This document shows, piece by piece, positions 12,000 to 23,095 of a stretch of DNA of 64,000 nucleotides. Location: assembly GCA_039583875.1 (NCBI GenBank), contig CM077150.1, positions 47,072,261-47,136,260 of the forward strand. The letters are read 5' to 3'. Under the pieces are notes generated by a model. It was not told the origin of the DNA. It made no database searches and saw nothing but the letters and a program-made list of their open reading frames with translations. Position 1 is the first letter of the stretch. Every line of letters begins with the position of its first letter. A program made the position numbers and the translations under genes. This DNA is from Platanthera guangdongensis. Its lineage: Eukaryota; Streptophyta; Magnoliopsida; Asparagales; Orchidaceae.

Positions 12000-14376
12000 T
12001 GTAACACCCCGAAGTCAATCTGGTCATTTTGGGCCAATTTGGGTTCAGACATGGGTGACACGGCCTGGGACACGGGCATGTCCTAGGGCGTGTCAGGCCT
12101 GGGTTGTGTCGATTCGTGAGGTCGACGAATTTTGCTCGACGATCGTCGAGTGTCGAGTATCTAGTGAGGACACGGCATGTGACACGGGCGTGTCACAGGG
12201 TGTGTCAGTGGTCGTCGAACTCAGCTCGACGTCTTGAGCTAGGGCGTGTTTGAGGGACATGGGTGTGTCCAGGTGCACACGGCCTGGAACACGGGCGTGT
12301 GCCATGGCCGTGTGAGTCTCGGGTGGTTTTGCGGGTGTGCAGCCTGATGCACACGGCCTCAGACACGGGCGTGTCTGAGGCCGTGCGAAGAGTTGTGTTT
12401 TCTGTATTGGCTTGGATTTTAATTGCAGGTGTTGCGGCTTGAAATGAATAAGTGGAATGGCTAGCTTGCTGCTATAGGCCCTTGAAGGCCATGCGAAGAG
12501 TTGTGTTTGGATTTCATGTGTGGCCGGCCTGCGTGCCGATGTACGAAATTATTGATGTGTAAAAGAGGAACCTGTAAGGCCATAAGGCTAGGGTGTGTGG
12601 GTTGTATACATTCCTGGTATTGTTATATATAAATGTTGTATTTATATATTGGTGGGCATTCTGGTTTGGTTGACTGCCGCTTAGAGGGACACGGCCTGTG
12701 ACACGGGTGTGTCACAGGGCGTGTCAGGCCGTGTTCAAGCTTTTTTGGCCAAATCTGAGTCGTTTGTTTCCCTCTTCCTGGATCCAGTGGTTGGGCTCTG
12801 TCCAAGTATTGTGAAGGCCGAGAAAAAGGTGATATAACCCTTTCTTTCTCTTCTTCTTCTTCTTCATTTTATTCCAAGAGAGGGAGGAAGAAAGGCCTAA
12901 GGCAAGAGGGAAGGGAGGAGACTACCAGCTGCTGGAGGAGCTGCGGAGTGCGGAGCGAAGATCCGAGAGCGGATTCGTGAAGGCAGAGCCGAGGCGGTGA
13001 TTTCCCTCCGGCTACTTCATGGCGCCGAAACGATCTTCAAGGGTAACGATCTCCTTCTTGGACATCGAAGTCCTTTCTTTATGCATGTGCTTGGAATCCT
13101 CCACCAAGAGGTGGATTTGCGGAAGTGATTCCTTTGTTGAGTCTGCATCTAGAGCCGGAATTATGGAGTACGGCATAGGCATGTTGTGTGAAGCCCATCT
13201 GGACCGGTAGTCTGGATTGGTGATGTTCATGGGTAAACCGGAGAAGCCTCCGTGGTTTTGATGATATGCAAATGGATTTCTGTTGTGATGAATGTATGGA
13301 TGTGATGCTAAATGTGAGGAGGCTTTGGTGAAGCTCCTGGTTATGAAATGATCAATTGGTAGCACGCCTGGGGAGCTCGAGATAAACCCGGCATGTTACA
13401 CCACTAGGGTGGGTTGATCTAGTTAGGTAGGGATCGATTGGTGGCAATGCTTGGGGAGCCGAGTTAAACTCGGCTTGCTGTACCACATGGGTGGGTCGAT
13501 CGGAATAGGAGGGGGGTCGATGGGTGGTAATGCTTGGGGAGCTTGGATAAACCCGACTTGCCACACCACATGGTGTGGGTCGATCTGCTCTGGTTGTTAT
13601 TGGATGATGTGAGGTTGTACCTCTGATTGGTTTGGGCGGGATGTCGCCATCTTGCGAGACTGGTGGACTAGGGCCGGTCAACCAACAAGTTAAAACCTCT
13701 GATCGGCGGTGTATGACTGGTGGATTCCAGTATGCCAAGAAGGTGCCCTGAGTGCACGGAGCGTCTGGTGGATTCCACCGTTTGTGATGTAATGTGTTTG
13801 CTAGCGGGATAAAAAAATGATATACATATGATGTTTAATGATGCTTGATGATAGTTGATGGCACTGTATACAGGGAAGGAACCACTACTCCGGGTAGGGG
13901 GTAGAGTCGTTATAATGGGTCAGCCAAATGCTGACCGTTACTTTGTTTTCTGTGTTGGCTTGGATTTTAATTGCAGGTGTTACGGCTTGAAATGAATAAG
14001 TGGAATGGCTAGCTTGCTGCTATAGGCCCTTGAAGGCCATGCGAAGAGTTGTGTTTGGATTTCATGTGTGGCCGGCCTGCGTGCCGATGTACGAAATTAT
14101 TGATGTGTAAAAGAAGAACCTGTAAGGCCATAAGGCCAGGGTGTGTGGGTTGTATACATTCATAGTGTTGTTATATATAAATGTGGTATTTATATATTGG
14201 TGGGCATTCTGGTTTGAGTTCATGCTAACATAAAAAGGTTGCGCTAGAATGAATGAGTTAAGGATAGACATAGATTTTGATTTCCACACGTATTTCCTTT
14301 GTTTGTCTGTGATATATGGCGTGGGGCCCCGGCCGGACCCACCGTTATATGTCATGTGACAGGTGGGGGCGTTACA
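12000..14376 (+). repeat. Gag-only gypsy 3' LTR, internally rearranged
   Basis: It has the same ends as the 5' LTR but is 2377 bp, about 221 bp longer. The extra length lies at about 12380-12668, where a copy of the LTR's own 3' part has replaced about 70 bp of the palindrome array. The rest aligns with scattered substitutions. It is followed by the TSD TGCCC. Confidence 0.92.
12380..12668 (+). repeat. Ectopic copy of LTR 3' segment inside LTR
   Basis: Sequence from GCGAAGAGTTGTGTTT through the TATATATAAATGT region to GCATTCTGGTTTG duplicates about 13943-14215 of the same LTR. The array-type sequence resumes at GGTTGACTGCCGC exactly as in the 5' LTR (about 8634). Short microhomology (GGTT) lies at the right junction. 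The event is unique to this LTR. Confidence 0.85.
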
Positions 14377-14381
14377 TGCCC

Positions 14382-15170
14382 GACCATAAAAGATCCATCC
14401 AAGACCTTCTCTCTTATTAAGTGGTGCTCGATCTCTATATACTTCGTCCTTGCATGATAAACTGGATTGTTCACCAGTTTGAGAGCACTTTCACTGTCAC
14501 CTCGGAGCCGAGTTGTACCTTGCACTTCCTCATGGATGTCCACAACTAGCCTTTTTAGCCAAATGGCTTCTCGAGCAGCCAAGGATGAAGCCTTGTATTC
14601 TGCTTCTGTAGTTGAGATGGACACCGAGTCCTGCTTCTTGCTACACCACGAGATGCTAGCTGATTCGCAAGTGAAAACATAACCCGTTGTTGATCTTCGA
14701 TCATCCGAGTCACCACCATAATCAACATTCGTATATCCTAGCAAAAAAAAGTTTGTGTCCCTCCTATAAAGGAGCCCCATATCAGAAGTTGCCTTGACAT
14801 ACTTCAAGATATTCTTTGTCGCCACCAGATGAGACGTCCTTGGCTCTGCCATAAACCGACTTACTCAGCCAACAACGTAAGCAATTTCTGACCTTGTAAT
14901 AGTTAGGTAGATCAAGCTCACCACTAGAGCTCTGAACACCAAGGGATTAGGAAGAATTCTTCCTTCATCTCGTCGAAGCTTCAGCCCATAATCCAGAGGA
15001 GTAGAGCAACTCTTCCCTTCCTTCATGCAGAATCGATTCACAATGCGATCCGCATATCCTTTCTAGCAAAAGAGAATCCCGCTCTCCTTCCTCTCCACTT
15101 CGAGACCAAGAAAGTGATGAAGCTCTCCCAAGTCTTTTATCTTGAAGAGAATAGCTAGCTCAGCCTTGAG
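14382..15170 (-). pseudogene. Copia-A RT 3' end and RNase H remnant
   Basis: RNase H removes the RNA template during reverse transcription. A 166-codon open segment (14352-14852, its last residues running into the gypsy LTR) shows GYTNVDYGGDSDDRRSTTGYVF, then SVSISTTEAEYKASSLAAREAIWL, then the DNESALKLVNNPVYHARTKYIEI-type block (here SESALKL, losing one acidic residue). Upstream sequence to 15170 encodes the end of RT with stops. It is separated from the rest of RT by SIRE-A and from its own C-terminus by the gypsy element. Confidence 0.85.
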
Positions 15171-15483
15171 TGTTGAGTATTGTATCCACAACAACCCAGA
15201 TTTGGTGAAGTCACCCTTGAACTAAGATGAATTAAGTTGTATTTGACATCTTGTTTGAGTTATGTGTTTGCAGGACTATATTGCCAAGTGTAGACCAATG
15301 TCAGTCTACAATGGGTCACCAAACACAGGACCATACAATGTAATCTCTCATTGTGTGATCCATGGTGTTGACTCATGTGTAGCCTCTCTATTGGGATACA
15401 CTTCATCTTTCAAGCACTAGGATTGATTGGAGAAAGAAGTGTTGCTGAGTTTATTGAAGAAGAGAAAATTCTGTTGAAGAAAA

Positions 15484-16131
15484 TTTTGCTAAGTCTTTTA
15501 CTCGAGTAGTAGTTTATACACTTGAGTCGAATACTTGGCAATTACTTGAGTAAATCTATCTGTACTCGAGTAAGGAAAATGGCTCTCGAGTAGTCTGATC
15601 ATAGCTCTCGAGTAGCCAAGTCCACTACTTGAGTAGATCTTCTTTTATTCTCAAGTTAACAGAATTTCCTCTAAGAATTTATTCTAATTCGTTTACTCGA
15701 GTAGTCATGTTAACCACTCGAGTAGATAAGTCTTTTGTCTCGAGTTACAGAAGACAGATTTTCGTGTTGTTTTACCCCACTCGAGTAGTCAAGTTCATGT
15801 ACTCGAGTAATCTATCTACCACTCGAGTAGTCCAGCTCTAATACTCGAGTGATCAGATTTTTATCTCTCAGAATATTTCTAAGTCCCATACTCGAGTAGT
15901 AATATTCATATACTCGAGTAGTTAATCTCCTCTTGAGTAGTTTATTTCTAGTACTCGAGTAGTTCAACTCCACATATCGAGTAATCATATTAGAACTCGA
16001 GTAAGTCTTTGTGTAGTCGAGTGATTACTCATTCTATTCTGAATTTTGTCAAAGTCTTCTACTCGAGTAGTCTCCTTCTATTCTCTCGAGTAATCTCATT
16101 AATACTCGAGTAGGTAATCTTTTACTCGGGT
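15484..16131. repeat. ACTCGAGT palindrome array, SIRE-A 5' LTR
   Basis: About 25 copies of ACTCGAGTA or one-base variants (ACTTGAGT, CTCTCGAGT, ACTCGGGT) are spaced about 20-35 bp apart, with unrelated spacers. The core CTCGAG is self-complementary. The array ends 120 bases before the TATA box. The 3' LTR carries a slightly shorter version at about 26031-26642. Confidence 0.93.
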
Positions 16132-16251
16132 AAATGAGTCTGATTTTTCCAGAAATTTGCTAAGTCCAGAATCGACGGGAATTTCAAATGGCTTGACGTG
16201 ATTGGTCCACGTGTACATCATTAATGTTAATTATGACTGTTAGGGAGATCT

Positions 16252-16258
16252 TATATAA
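16252..16258 (+). promoter_or_regulatory. SIRE-A LTR TATA box
   Basis: TATATAA lies 120 bases downstream of the last array motif. The equivalent in the 3' LTR is at 26763-26769, with the same 120-base gap. Confidence 0.7.
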
Positions 16259-16967
16259 GGTCTTGTCAAAACCTACTAACCCTAACAAGTTGACAACATA
16301 TTATTCTAAGAAATCTAAATCATATTCTCTCTTTCTAAAAATTGAAGCCGCCGACCTTTATCGTGCATATCGGCTAGGGTTTTTGATTCAAGAAGATTCA
16401 GATCAAAGTGGACTTATAGATCAAGATTGCTTTTCAACTCCTCATCATCTCTCAGATTGTGTGAGTCAAAGGAATTTTAGATCCAGATCTTGCTGAGTTT
16501 CTTCTTCAGCTTATTCTGATAAAGTCGAAAAGATCAAGGAAGAAGACCTAGGCTGACAAATTCTAGATCTGAGAAATTACTGTTCGTATTTTCATATATT
16601 CTCAATTTAATTCTTGTAGGAGATTTCTCTTCGAGTGTAGGAGCTTTTGTCTCCGAGTTGTAGGAAGTTTTTATCTTCCGAGTGTAGATCCGTGTTGCGG
16701 ATCGAGATTGTAGGAACTTTGTTTCGAGGCGTAGGGTTGGTTTTCAATCCGAGATAGTGGAGTAGCCGAGTCTAGTGCTTTGCTAGATCGGTGAGGGAAA
16801 GTGGATGTACCCAAGGTTGGGGAACCACTATAAATCTTTTGTCGTCTGTGATTGCTTGGTTGATTATTGTGTGCATAGATCTCTAAATTTTTATTATGCA
16901 AAAAGACGCACAACTCACATATTCACCCCCTCTAGGTGATTTAGGTAGACAACTGAACACTTTCAAT

Positions 16968-16983
16968 TGGTATCAGAGCCAGG
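16968..16983 (+). promoter_or_regulatory. SIRE-A primer-binding site
   Basis: TGGTATCAGAGCCAGG follows the LTR end by two bases and is complementary to initiator Met-tRNA. Confidence 0.92.
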
Positions 16984-17048
16984 TTGATCACTAAAAGGTT
17001 AACATCTTGATCAGATCTTACCAGTTGTCTTTTGAGAATTATCCAAGC

Positions 17049-19356
17049 ATGGACATGGCTAAAGATTTTGCTAAGCTTCCATTGTGCACAAAGAATAACT
17101 TTCTCATGTGGAAAGAAAGAATCAGATTTTTCATGAAAGCTGTGGATCCAAGGATCTTCATGATCGTTGAAGAAGGTCATTACATTCCCATGGCCGTCTC
17201 CACTATATATCCAATAAAGAAGGTTCCAAAGAAATTGATGGATCTCGACAAAGACGAGATTGCTCTTGTGTCTTTAGACAAGAAGGCCAAGAATATTATA
17301 GCAAGTGCAGTTGATGACTCCATGTTTCAGAACCTGATCCACTGCCAGTCTGCTAAGGAGATGTGGCAGTCCCTCGTCACCTTGATGGAAGGCACAAAAG
17401 AAGTTAGGGATGATAGAAGATCCCTTCTGAATCAGAAATATGAAGCCTTCCGATAAGTACACACGGATACCATTGCTGACACCTTTGAAAACTTCTTCAA
17501 GATAGTCAACGGTCTAAGGGTCTATGTCCGAGTCTTCACAAACGGAGAACTAAATGATAAGTTCTTGAGATCCCTAACTAAGGAATGTGATAACAAAGTA
17601 TTTGCTATCCGATAATTTGGAAAGCTAGCTAAGACAGAACCGCAGAATCTCTTCGGGAAGCTTATGTCATACGAGCTGCAACTCAATACAAGAAAAGCTG
17701 AAGAAGAGAAGATAAGGTCCGCGTCCAAGGAGAAGTCTGTTACTCTCAAAGCATACACCTCAAGGAATTCCAAGGCTACCTCTCCTGCCCCAGCACAAGA
17801 AGTTAGTGAAGAAGATACCTCAGAGCCAAGTACCTCAAGCTCAGAGCTATCTGATAGAGAGTTCTCTCTACTCTCACGACAGTTCAAGAAATTCTTGAAC
17901 AAAAAGAAGAAATGGAAAGGCAAGGATTCCTCCTACAGAAGATCACGACATGATGGTGATCGACACAAAATAAGGGTCAAGCAGCCATGACAAGTATACT
18001 TCTAAACCGAACAAACATATTTCTACTGATATCGTTTGTTATTGAAGTAATAAGCCAGGTCATGTCATCGCTGACTGCCCCCACAAGAAGAAGGAGGGTG
18101 GAAAGAGAGAAGAAAAGAAGTCCTCATACAATAAGAAGAGGACATAGAAGAGCCTAATAGCCAAAAAGGGAAAAACTCTTAGCGACTCCGACACATCTGA
18201 GTCGAGTGAAGAAGAAGAAGCCTACTTTGGGCTTATGGCTCAGACTGATGATGAACAAGAGCCCCAGTTCACTGGGAAGGTAAACTCTTACACTCCTCTT
18301 TCCGATTCTGATGTTTCTGAGCATGATCATAAGGACAGCTCTTCTGACGATGAGTCTGAACTCATGGCCCAGTACAAGGAGTTAATCAAGGCTTACAACA
18401 AATGTCGTCGAGTCGTGAAAACTCAAACTAAAGAGATAAAATCTCTAAAAGCTGAAGAGAGCACTTTGAGAGAGGAAGTTGCTAAGACCGACTCACTCAG
18501 AGAAAACTTCAACGCTGTCATTGAAGAATATAACAAGGCTCTCGAGCACCTAGACCTTAAGGAAAAGATCATAAAAGAACTGGAAGCACAACTTGAAGCC
18601 GAAAAGAAACTTGTTGAAAGTTTCTAGAAGCCAAAAACTATACTTCCTTTCGTTGCTGAATTCTCAGCCAAGGCAAAGGGTGCTGGGCTAGGCCATGTAG
18701 AAGCTCCTAGTAAATCTTTTAGGAGTAATAAGACTCAAAGAAAGAATAAGGCCGCCAAAAAGGCTTTGGCCAAAGAGAAGGGGAAAGCCCCTCAAGATCA
18801 GACTTCTTTCAAGAAAGTCATATTTCCAACAAACGAGTTTGATCTTGACTCATCCTACGGTCACTTCGCTAGGCCTACTTATGTAGAGCCCAAGTCTCGT
18901 TACCAAGGATGGACTCGCCCCAGAAACTTTGGTGAGAGTGTCTTTAAGGCACCTCATGAAGAAGTCATTCTTCAGAGCTATGACCCTTATAATCATGGTC
19001 ACAACATCAAGAAAGCACCAAAGGTAAAGTCTATTGTGGAAAAGCCACTTAAGGAGAAGAAATCAAGTGATTGTCATCGCCATGAAGCTTCTTCTTCCAA
19101 GAAAGTTGCCTCTGCTATACCACCATCTCAAAAGGTCAAGCAGGAGAACTTAAGGCAAAGATACAACAGGTTCGACTGTTGGTGTTGTGGCAAGATTGGT
19201 CATTTTGCCATTGACTGCTGGTTTAATCCCAAGAATTTTGCAACTCCTCATGTTAGCAATATGAGAAAGACCACTTATAATGCTAATACTTGTAGTGGGA
19301 GTGTTCTAACAAGAGACCAAGGACCCAAATATATTTGGGTTCCTAAGGCAAATTGA
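17049..19356 (+). pseudogene. SIRE-A gag, multiply interrupted
   Basis: Open pieces at 17049-17456, 17664-17990, 18235-18627 and 18766-19356 together make a Sirevirus Gag. The N-terminal piece has the copia Gag (UBN2-type) fold, with LCTKNNFLMWKERIRFFM, a VEEGHYIPM segment and LIHCQSAKEMWQSLV. A Ser/Glu-rich and coiled-coil middle follows. The first CCHC knuckle (about 18028-18075) has lost its second Cys to TGA. The second, CWCCGKIGHFAIDC (about 19176-19217), is intact. ATG 17049 is preferred as start because homology begins there. Several stops and a frame change mean no functional Gag is made. Confidence 0.88.
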
Positions 19357-19371
19357 TTTATAATTGCAGGT

Positions 19372-22300
19372 ATGTCCAAAGGCCACCAAAACGCCTATCT
19401 GGTACTTGGACAGTGGATGCTCTCGGCACATGACCGGGACAAGAAGCCTTCTTCAGAACTATTCTCCCGTCTTGAACGGGACAAAGGTCATCTTTGTAGG
19501 TTCGGACTGAGGAATTACTAAAGGCTATGGTATGATCTCTAACGGTAAAGTATCCTTCTCAGATGTGGCTTATGTTGAAGGATTGGAATAAAATCTCATA
19601 AGCATAAGTCAACTTTGCAATAAAGGATATATTGTTGAATTTCATGCTGATAAGTGCTTGATAAAATCTGTTGACAATATGGAAACGATTTTATCAGGCA
19701 CTCAAAGCAGAAATATATTTTGTTTAAATTTCATTTGTATAAACTCTTCTACACCAGAGTGTCTTATGGCTAAAGATAGTGTGTCTCTTGGTGACCAATG
19801 ACACAAGAGATTAGCACATATTAATTTCAAAACTATTAATAAATTATTTTCACTGAATTTAGTACGTGATGCCCAAATATCAAGAACGTCAAAGATAGAC
19901 CTTGTCACGTATGTGTAAAAGGCAAGCAAACAAGGGCTACCTTTAAAAGCGTTATTGGCAAAGATTCTAACAGATGTTTACATCTGCTTCATATGGACTT
20001 GTTCGGTCCACTACAAGTTAGAAGTTTGGGAGGAAAGGATTATACGTTTGTTATTGTTGATGATTACTCGCGGTTTGCGTGGGTGTTCTTTCTGAAACAC
20101 AAGTCAGATACCTTCAACATCTTTACAAATTTTGTCAGGCAGGTCCAAAATGAATACAACTATTCCGTAGTCAAAATCAGAAGTGACAATGGAACAGAGT
20201 TTAAGCCTGAGGCCATGACAGAATTCTGTGAAAGCTTGGGTATCTTTCATGAGTTTTCCTCTCCTCATACTCCTCAATAGAATAGAGTGGCTGAGAGAAG
20301 GAATAGAACACTCCTAGAGGCCTGCAGGACCATGTTGAGTGATGCCTCACTTCCAGAACACTTCTGGGCTGAAGCCGTCAACACTGCATGTCATGTGCAA
20401 AATCGAGCACTCATAAACAAGAACCACAATAAGATACCTTACGAACTTCTAAAGGGCAGGAAACCAACTGTCTCGTATTTTAGAATTTTTGGTTGTAAGT
20501 GCTTCGTGCTTAACAATGGCAAGTATCATACTACCAAGTTTAGCGAAAAGAGTTTTGAAGGTATTTTTGTAGGATATAGTAGTCATAGTAAGGCATATAT
20601 GATATTTAATAGAAAAACTCTGGTGGTAGAAGAATCCATACATGTTGTATTTGATGAGACGAACTTGCTGCAAGTCAACTCTTCTAGTGTGTTCATTGAA
20701 GATGCAAGTACAAAGTTGAATGAACTTAACTTGGAAGAACCAACTGAAGAAAAAGGTGAAAAGTTCATCAAGATCACCACTCCAACCCCTATTGGAGAGG
20801 TTGAAGATCAAGATGAAGAAATCATCCAAGTTGAAGAAGTCACTCCGGTGATTGAAGACAATCCAGATGCAAGGACTCTAGAGCTCAGACATCTGAAGGA
20901 TCACCCCATGGACCAGATCATAGGAGATCCCCGGGATGGTGTCAGAACTTGTCAAGGTACAACTAACAAGAATTTATATTTAAGTTTTATCTCACAGATT
21001 GAACCAAAGAAGTTTGAGGAAGCAAACTCAGACGCATCGTGGATAATGGCGATGGAAGAAGAACTAAATCAGTTCAAGCGCTGTCAATTATGGAAACTTG
21101 TTCCAAGACCTAAAGGTAAGAATGTCATTGGGACAAAGTGGGTCGACAAGAATAAGATGTATGAGGATGGAACGATCATAAAGAATAAGGCCAGACTCGT
21201 TGTCAAAGGATATCATCAAGAAGAAGGAATCGACTTTGACCAGACATACGCTCTAGTGGCAAGGCTGGAGGCAATCAGGTTATTCCTAGCATATATCGCT
21301 TTTAAGGGCTTCACCGTCTATCAGATGGACGTGAAGTCTGCCTTCCTTAATGGTGACATAAAGGAAGAGGTGTATGTGGAACAACCTCCAGGTTTCGTTG
21401 ATCCTAACTTTCCCGATTATATTTATTTATTACAAAAAGAATTATATGGTCTGAAACAAACTCCTTGAGCTTGGTATGAGACGTTGTCTAGCTTTCTTTT
21501 TTAGAAAAAGTTCACAAGGGGAAAGATAGATAAGACATTATTTCTTAGGTAAATAAAAGGCAAGATTTTGCTAGTGCAATTCTATGTCGACGACATTATA
21601 TTTGGCTCTACTAACGACAACCTCTGCAAGAATTTTTCTAAACTTATGCAAGAGAAGTTTGAAATGAGCAGTATGAGTGAGTTGAAGTATTTCTTAGGAC
21701 TTCAAGTGAAACAATCTGAAGATGGAATTTTCATCTCGCAGACTAAGTTCACCAAAGTGCTAATTAAGAAATTCGGAATGGAGAACGCAACCTCTATGAG
21801 GACTCCAATGGGTTCAACTGTGTCTCTGGACAAGGATGAGAAATGGAAACCTTTTGATGAAACCAAGTACAGAAGCATAATTGGATCCTTGCTCTACCTT
21901 ACTGCCAGTAGACCAGAAATAATATTCTTAACATGTGTCTATGCTAGATTTCACGTAAACTCTAAGGAATCTCATTATGCTGCTGCAAAGCGAATTTTGA
22001 GATACCTTAAAAGTACACCAAATCTTGGCTTATGGTACCCAAGAAGTAATGATAGCGAGCTAATTGGTTTTTCAAATGCAAATTTTACAGGCAGCAAAGA
22101 CGACAGGAAGAGCACTTCCGGGACTTGCCAATTCTTTGGAAGAAGGCTCATTTCCTAGAGCAATAAGAAGCAAAACTGTGTTGCAATTTCAATGGCTGAG
22201 TCAGAGTATATCTCTGCAGGCAGTTGTTGTGCACAATTTCTATGGATAAAAAACCAGTTTGAAGACTGTAACATGAAGTTTCAGAATATTCCATTATTTT

Positions 22301-22545
22301 GCGACTCTTCAAGTACAATTGCAATAGCCAACAACCCAGTCTCTCACAGCCGGACAAAGCACATAGAGCTGCGGTACCACTTCATCCGGTAACATGTGGA
22401 GCATGGGGACATAGATCTATAGTATGTCCAAACAGACAGGCAGATTGCAGACATTTTCACGAAGCCCCTGGACGAGACCAAGTTCTCGTTCTTCAAAACA
22501 GAACTTGGAATACTCAACAAAGAAGATTAGAGAAGGTATACTCAC
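19372..22545 (+). pseudogene. SIRE-A pol: protease-integrase-RT-RNase H, broken
   Basis: The order is as in Ty1/copia. Protease (about 19395-19700) keeps YLDSGCSRHMTG but has stops. Integrase core (19993-20900) has the first Asp in HMDLFGP, the second in RSDNGTEF and the Glu in [11 protein letters not shown], with a TAG at 20278 just before NRVAERR. RT has [12 protein letters not shown] and the FYVDDIIFG catalytic box (about 21583-21610), with stops at 21466, 21502 and 21549. RNase H (about 22030-22490) keeps AESEYISAGSCCAQ and the NPVSHSRTKHIEL block. It ends with an ADIFTKPLDE-type segment. Reverse transcription and integration would need help in trans. Confidence 0.9.
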
Positions 22546-22628
22546 AAAAAGGCTCAGAGATCAAGAAATCAGTCAAAAGTTGAAATTTTTCTAAGTTCAG
22601 ACTTTATGACTCGATTAAGACAAAGACT

Positions 22629-22823
22629 ACTCGAGTAGTACTTCAGCCTACTCGAGTACTCTGACTTTCACTCGAGTAAACTCTAAACTACGAGTACTTC
22701 CTCAACCAACTCGAGTACTAATGAGATTACTCGAGATGCATAAAGACAGATGACTCGAGTACTTCAATTTCTTCACTCGAGTACTATCATCATTTCACTC
22801 GAGTACTTCCAATTCACTCGAGT
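22629..22823. repeat. Second ACTCGAGT array, ahead of the SIRE-A 3' ORF
   Basis: About ten copies of ACTCGAGTAC-type motifs lie between the end of RNase H and the 3' ORF, using the same palindrome as the LTR array. The last copy ends at 22823, and a TATATAA box starts at 22944, 120 bases on. That is the same gap as in both LTRs, although the intervening DNA is not recognisably similar. One further motif lies at 22998-23005, after the TATA box. Confidence 0.92.
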
Positions 22824-22943
22824 ACCAAGAAGACTCTTTCTCAACTTCAATTCAAATTTTTTATTCGCAACCCGAGGCTTATGCAGCCCTTTCCAAGGTC
22901 ATGTTAAGCTTAATTTACTTTCTTAATCATCATAAATTAGGGT

Positions 22944-22950
22944 TATATAA
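22944..22950 (+). promoter_or_regulatory. Candidate internal promoter of the SIRE-A 3' ORF
   Basis: TATATAA (within GGTTATATAAATAG) lies 152 bases upstream of the ATG at 23096 and downstream of a palindrome array matching that of the LTR promoter. This is inferred from layout; no transcript evidence is available. Confidence 0.55.
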
Positions 22951-23095
22951 ATAGAAAAGTCTGGAATTCATTTCTCTACACGAATCAAAACCCCTTCACT
23001 CGAGTAAAGCCGAAAGACTCTTCATATTCCGCCGACAGTTGCAGAACCCGCGTCGTCTCCCTCCCCGCCGCAGATTTCCCTCAAATCCCTAGATC

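Larger units (their letters stand above)
8188..14376 (+). mobile_element. Gag-only Ty3/gypsy (Tekay/Del-like) element
   Basis: The element has two LTRs (8188-10343 and 12000-14376), a PBS at 10347-10359, a gag gene, a polypurine tract at 11987-11998 and a perfect 5-bp target duplication, TGCCC (8183-8187 and 14377-14381). The flanks rejoin into the end of the Copia-A internal region, confirming the exact ends. Between gag and the polypurine tract there is no protease, RT, RNase H or integrase. It is therefore non-autonomous and would depend on pol supplied in trans. Confidence 0.92.
15171..16965 (+). repeat. SIRE-A 5' LTR
   Basis: It begins TGTTGAGTATTG and ends ACACTTTCA, 1795 bp. It holds the ACTCGAGT array (15484-16131), a TATATAA box at 16252-16258 and the Sirevirus-type CACCCCCTCTAGGTGA signature near the 3' end. 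Two bases separate it from the PBS. Confidence 0.92.

Noticed and set aside
16968..16983. tRNA-like match (TGGTATCAGAGCCAGG) at several sites
   Set aside because: These are primer-binding sites complementary to the tRNA 3' end; no cloverleaf surrounds them.
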